Origin: Paracoccaceae bacterium
Lineage (GTDB): Bacteria > Pseudomonadota > Alphaproteobacteria > Rhodobacterales > Rhodobacteraceae
Assembly (NCBI GenBank): GCA_026982275.1
Contig: JALSHK010000471.1
Coordinates: 1-8,792, forward strand
Length of the DNA: 8,792 nucleotides
Reading direction: 5' to 3'
Shown here: in pieces, positions 6,161 through 8,792 of the stretch
Layout of the letters: the number at the start of each line of letters is the position of its first letter
Position numbering within the stretch: the stretch's first letter is position 1
Made by a program: the position numbers and the translations under genes
The notes under the pieces: model-generated
Databases searched by the model: none
What the model was told of the DNA's origin: nothing
The model's input: only the letters and a program-made list of their open reading frames with translations

Positions 6161-6187
6161 TTTGGCCTGCGACAACATCAGGCCAAA
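6161..6187 (-). terminator. Perfect 9-base-pair hairpin after lolA
   Basis: TTTGGCCTG and CAGGCCAAA are exact reverse complements around a nine-base loop, 16 bases past the lolA stop. On the minus strand the stem is preceded by a T-run and followed by GCTCGGC, so the usual U-tract after the stem is missing. It probably marks the 3' end of the ftsK-lolA transcript, perhaps as a stabilising hairpin or a Rho-dependent end. Confidence 0.5.
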
Positions 6188-6203
6188 AATGCGCCCGAGC
6201 CAC

Positions 6204-6812
6204 CTATCGGCCCTCGCCACCCTCGAAATTGGAAATATTCCAGCCGATATTGAAAATCCGGTTGCGCAGCTCGATGCCGGTTTCGAGCGGATCCAGAAAC
6301 ACATGGGTTTGCAGGCCGGAACGATCCGTTAAAATCCACTCGACCAGCTGCATCGGGTCGGTTTCAAAGATCATCACCATCTGCCCGTTGCGCGGCTTTT
6401 CAGGGTCATACATGGTCATGTAGGCCCGTCCGCCCTCCTCCTCGATGCGGCGCACAAATACCGAGCTGGTTACATCGATATCCTCCAGCGACAGCAGCGA
6501 AAGCGGGGTGCGGCGCTGGGGGTAGCGCTGCGGGCTTACATTTGATTTGGCGTCAAATACTGCCAGAGTCCGCCCATCGGCCACCACCAGCGAATCCGAC
6601 GGCGCATCATATTCAAACCGCATCTTGCCGGGCTTTTTCAGATAAAATGTGCCGGTAAATTCGGTGCCATCCGCATTTTCCTGCCGAAAAGTCGCCTGCG
6701 CACTAACCAAATTGGTCAAATATGCATTCAGCCGCTGGATAGAATCGTTTTGGGCATAGGCGGGCGCGGCCAGCATGGCAGCACAAGCGGCCATAAAAAT
6801 ACGTCTATCCAT
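6204..6812 (-). CDS. lolA: Outer-membrane lipoprotein carrier protein LolA
   Basis: LolA takes lipoproteins from the LolCDE transporter in the inner membrane and carries them across the periplasm to the outer membrane. The 202-residue precursor starts MDRRIFMAAC with a short hydrophobic Sec signal peptide and a likely cleavage after AYA at residue 20. The mature part has the family pattern: QATFRQENADGTEFTGTFYLKKPGKMRFEYDAPSDSLVVADG (QATFRQ, a GxFxLxxPGKMRFEY-type strand and a VADG turn), then a beta-rich C-terminal half. The frame opens with a TTG at 6827, but the ATG at 6812, preceded by the purine stretch GAAAGAAGAG three bases away, gives a sensible signal peptide. It lies 67 bases after ftsK, a neighbourhood I recall from other Rhodobacterales, and is probably cotranscribed with ftsK. 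Confidence 0.9.
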   Translation of the reverse strand: MDRRIFMAACAAMLAAPAYAQNDSIQRLNAYLTNLVSAQATFRQENADGTEFTGTFYLKKPGKMRFEYDAPSDSLVVADGRTLAVFDAKSNVSPQRYPQRRTPLSLLSLEDIDVTSSVFVRRIEEEGGRAYMTMYDPEKPRNGQMVMIFETDPMQLVEWILTDRSGLQTHVFLDPLETGIELRNRIFNIGWNISNFEGGEGR

Positions 6813-6833
6813 TAACTCTTCTTTCAATTTAAT

Positions 6834-6853
6834 CGGCCCCGCAAAGGGGGCCG
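6834..6853 (-). terminator. GC hairpin between ftsK and lolA
   Basis: CGGCCCC (6834-6840) and GGGGCCG (6847-6853) form a perfect seven-base-pair stem with a six-base loop, 26 bases after the ftsK stop and about 20 bases before the lolA start. On the minus strand only a weak ATTAAATT follows. It may be a partial terminator or a stability element that sets different ftsK and lolA levels. Confidence 0.45.
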
Positions 6854-6879
6854 CACATTTTCTTGTTTAATCAGAGATA

Positions 6880-8792
6880 CTAAACCGGGCTTTCCGGCAC
6901 AAGCACCTCGCGCTTGCCCACATGGTTCGCAGGCGAAACTACGCCCATATCTTCCATTTCTTCCACCAGCTTCGCGGCCTTGTTATAGCCAATCGAAAGC
7001 TTCCGCTGAATATAGGAGATCGAACATTTGCGGTCTCTTGCCACAATCGCGATGGCTTGGTCAAGCAGGGCATTTTTATCGGCCTCGTCGGTGCCAAGAC
7101 CCAGCACAGCGTCTATATCGGCGCTCTCACCGCCCTTTGGCCCCTCGACCACCCCCGAAACATATTCCGGCGTGCCCTGGGATTTGAGGAAATTCACCAC
7201 CTCCTCGACCTCCTGATCCGACACAAACGGTCCATGCACGCGGGTAATGCGGCCACCGCCCGCCATAAACAGCATATCCCCCTTGCCCAAAAGCTGCTCG
7301 GCCCCCATCTCGCCCAGCACCGTTCGACTGTCGATTTTGCTGGTCACCTGAAAGCTGATACGGGTGGGAAAATTGGCCTTGATCGTGCCGGTGATTACAT
7401 CCACCGAGGGGCGTTGCGTGGCCATGATCAAATGGATCCCCGCCGCACGCGCCATCTGCGCCAGGCGCTGGATGCAGGCTTCAATCTCTTTGCCCGCCAC
7501 CATCATCAGATCGGCCATCTCGTCAACGATCACCACGATATAGGGCATTTTTTCCAGCGAATATTCTTCGGTCTCGAATACCGGCTCGCCGGTTTCATCG
7601 TCAAAGCCGGTCTGCACGGTGCGGGTAAAGGCCTCGCCCTTGCGCAGGGCATCCTCGATCCGGCCATTAAACGCCTCGATCCCGCGTACATTCAGCTTGG
7701 ACATCTTGCGATAGCGCTCTTCCATTTCCGCCACTGCCCACTTCAGCGCCACCACGGCCTTTTTGGGGTCGGTCACCACCGGCGAAAGCAGATGCGGGAT
7801 GCCGTCATAAACGCTCAGCTCCAGCATTTTGGGATCGATCATGATCAAGCGGCATTCCTCGGGGGAAAGCGCATAGAGCAAGGAGAGGATCATGGTATTG
7901 ATCCCCACGGATTTGCCCGATCCGGTGGTGCCCGCAATCAGCAAATGCGGCATTTTGGCAAGGTTCACCACCACCGGCTCGCCGCCAATATCCTTGCCCA
8001 GCGCCATTGGCAGCTGGTGCTTGCTATCGCCAAAAGCCCGCGCCGAGAATATCTCGCGCAAAAGCACCATCTCGCGATTATCATTGGGCAGCTCGATGCC
8101 GATAATAGAGCGGCCCGGAATGGTCGAAACCCGCGCGGCGAGCGCCGACATAGAGCGCGCAATATCATCGGCCAGCCCGATCACGCGGCTGGCCTTCAGC
8201 CCCGCAGCCGGTTCCAGCTCATACATGGTCACCACAGGGCCGGGACGCACCCGCACGATCTCGCCCTTTACGCCGTAATCCTCCAGCACCGTTTCCAGCA
8301 GGCGGGCATTGGCATTGAGCGCATCATTGCTCAAGGTCTGGCGCACCACATTTACCGGGTTTTCCAGCAAGGAAAGCGGTGGAAATTCATAGCCGTCATC
8401 GGGCTTTGGCTCCAGCCCGAGGCTGGGTTGTTCTTCTTTCAGCGCCTGCTTGCTTTTGGGTATCGGCTTTGCATCGGGGTATTTCACCCTTGGCTCCGGC
8501 GGCCGGGGCGCAGCGGCTGTCTGTGGATCCGGCACCGGCCCCGTGGCCCGGCGCACCCCGCCAATGCGCGGAATATCGGGCGTGGAAGAGGGCGCTGCCT
8601 GAGGGCTGTCATCAATCAGGTCATCGGTATCCGGTTCAGAATCAGATTCCGGACGGTCTTGCTGGCGCATGGCCGATATCCGCGCCAGCAAAGACGCCGT
8701 ATCGGGCCGCACAGGCAACTCGACTGCGGGCAGAGCTTCGGGTGGATCCTCATCGCGAAGCGCATCCAGCCGGCTGCCGAATTTATTGAGCT
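6880..8792 (-). CDS. ftsK: DNA translocase FtsK, C-terminal part (5' end beyond the window)
   Basis: FtsK is a septum-anchored hexameric motor that pumps DNA to finish chromosome segregation and activates XerCD at dif. About 636 codons are visible and the frame stays open to the right edge, so the N-terminal membrane domain is outside. Counting from the TTG at 8718: a Pro/Asp/Glu-rich linker occupies about 1-115 (also the 24 residues before it), and the alpha domain 120-245. The RecA-like beta domain follows, with Walker A GTTGSGKS at 263-270 (bases 7909-7932) and Walker B VVIVDEMADL at 395-404. Sensor-type MATQRPSVDVITG lies near 432-444. The gamma winged-helix domain that reads KOPS is at about 548-612, with CSISYIQRKLSIGYNKAAKLVEEMEDMGVV. 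The TTG at 8718 is only the first start-like codon inside the window and not the real start. lolA follows. Confidence 0.95.
   Translation of the reverse strand, partial: LNKFGSRLDALRDEDPPEALPAVELPVRPDTASLLARISAMRQQDRPESDSEPDTDDLIDDSPQAAPSSTPDIPRIGGVRRATGPVPDPQTAAAPRPPEPRVKYPDAKPIPKSKQALKEEQPSLGLEPKPDDGYEFPPLSLLENPVNVVRQTLSNDALNANARLLETVLEDYGVKGEIVRVRPGPVVTMYELEPAAGLKASRVIGLADDIARSMSALAARVSTIPGRSIIGIELPNDNREMVLLREIFSARAFGDSKHQLPMALGKDIGGEPVVVNLAKMPHLLIAGTTGSGKSVGINTMILSLLYALSPEECRLIMIDPKMLELSVYDGIPHLLSPVVTDPKKAVVALKWAVAEMEERYRKMSKLNVRGIEAFNGRIEDALRKGEAFTRTVQTGFDDETGEPVFETEEYSLEKMPYIVVIVDEMADLMMVAGKEIEACIQRLAQMARAAGIHLIMATQRPSVDVITGTIKANFPTRISFQVTSKIDSRTVLGEMGAEQLLGKGDMLFMAGGGRITRVHGPFVSDQEVEEVVNFLKSQGTPEYVSGVVEGPKGGESADIDAVLGLGTDEADKNALLDQAIAIVARDRKCSISYIQRKLSIGYNKAAKLVEEMEDMGVVSPANHVGKREVLVPESPV

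Noticed and set aside
6880..8718. ftsK beginning at 8718
   Set aside because: That codon is a TTG inside an open frame that continues to the window edge, and the membrane domain required of FtsK is missing, so the gene starts beyond 8792.
8379..8789. Plus-strand ORF of 136 codons at the right edge
   Set aside because: It is antisense to the FtsK linker, is Pro/Ala/Arg-rich, and has no recognisable motif.
1..8792. CRISPR arrays, tRNA or rRNA genes, insertion sequences, phage or defence genes
   Set aside because: I looked for regularly spaced repeats, cloverleaf-like sequences, and transposase, integrase or nuclease motifs on both strands and saw none.

Overview
The window looks like core chromosome from an alphaproteobacterium, most likely Rhodobacterales (Roseobacter/Rhodobacter type). 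This rests on the six-domain S1 protein starting MATSASMEDFEALLNESF, the style of the SppA, LolA and FtsK sequences, a DUF1203 gene, and moderately high GC. The family-level placement is recognition from memory, not a search. Every gene I can support lies on the minus strand, so transcription runs from right to left.

In order of transcription: the C-terminal part of the DNA translocase gene ftsK enters from the right edge (6880-8792). It is followed by lolA, the periplasmic lipoprotein carrier (6204-6812), and then by a DUF1203 gene whose two halves lie in different frames (5602-6074). Next come ilvD, dihydroxy-acid dehydratase for branched-chain amino acid synthesis (3630-5462); cmk, cytidylate kinase (2779-3414); rpsA, ribosomal protein S1 (993-2675); and sppA, a membrane-anchored signal peptide peptidase (52-993). 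The left end is a short, very AT-rich spacer (1-51).

The genes fall into three loose blocks. ftsK and lolA form a cell-envelope/cell-division pair. The DUF1203 gene and ilvD stand between strong hairpins and look like separate units. cmk, rpsA and sppA form a second group: rpsA and sppA overlap by one base (TAATG) and are almost certainly cotranscribed, while cmk and rpsA are separated by about 100 bases rich in potential RNA structure.

I see no CRISPR array, tRNA, rRNA, insertion sequence, phage gene or defence system. The parts worth a second look are the frameshifted DUF1203 gene, an inverted repeat that uses the last codons of cmk as one arm, a possible structured leader in front of rpsA, the start-stop coupling of sppA to rpsA, and perfect inverted repeats in nearly every intergenic gap.
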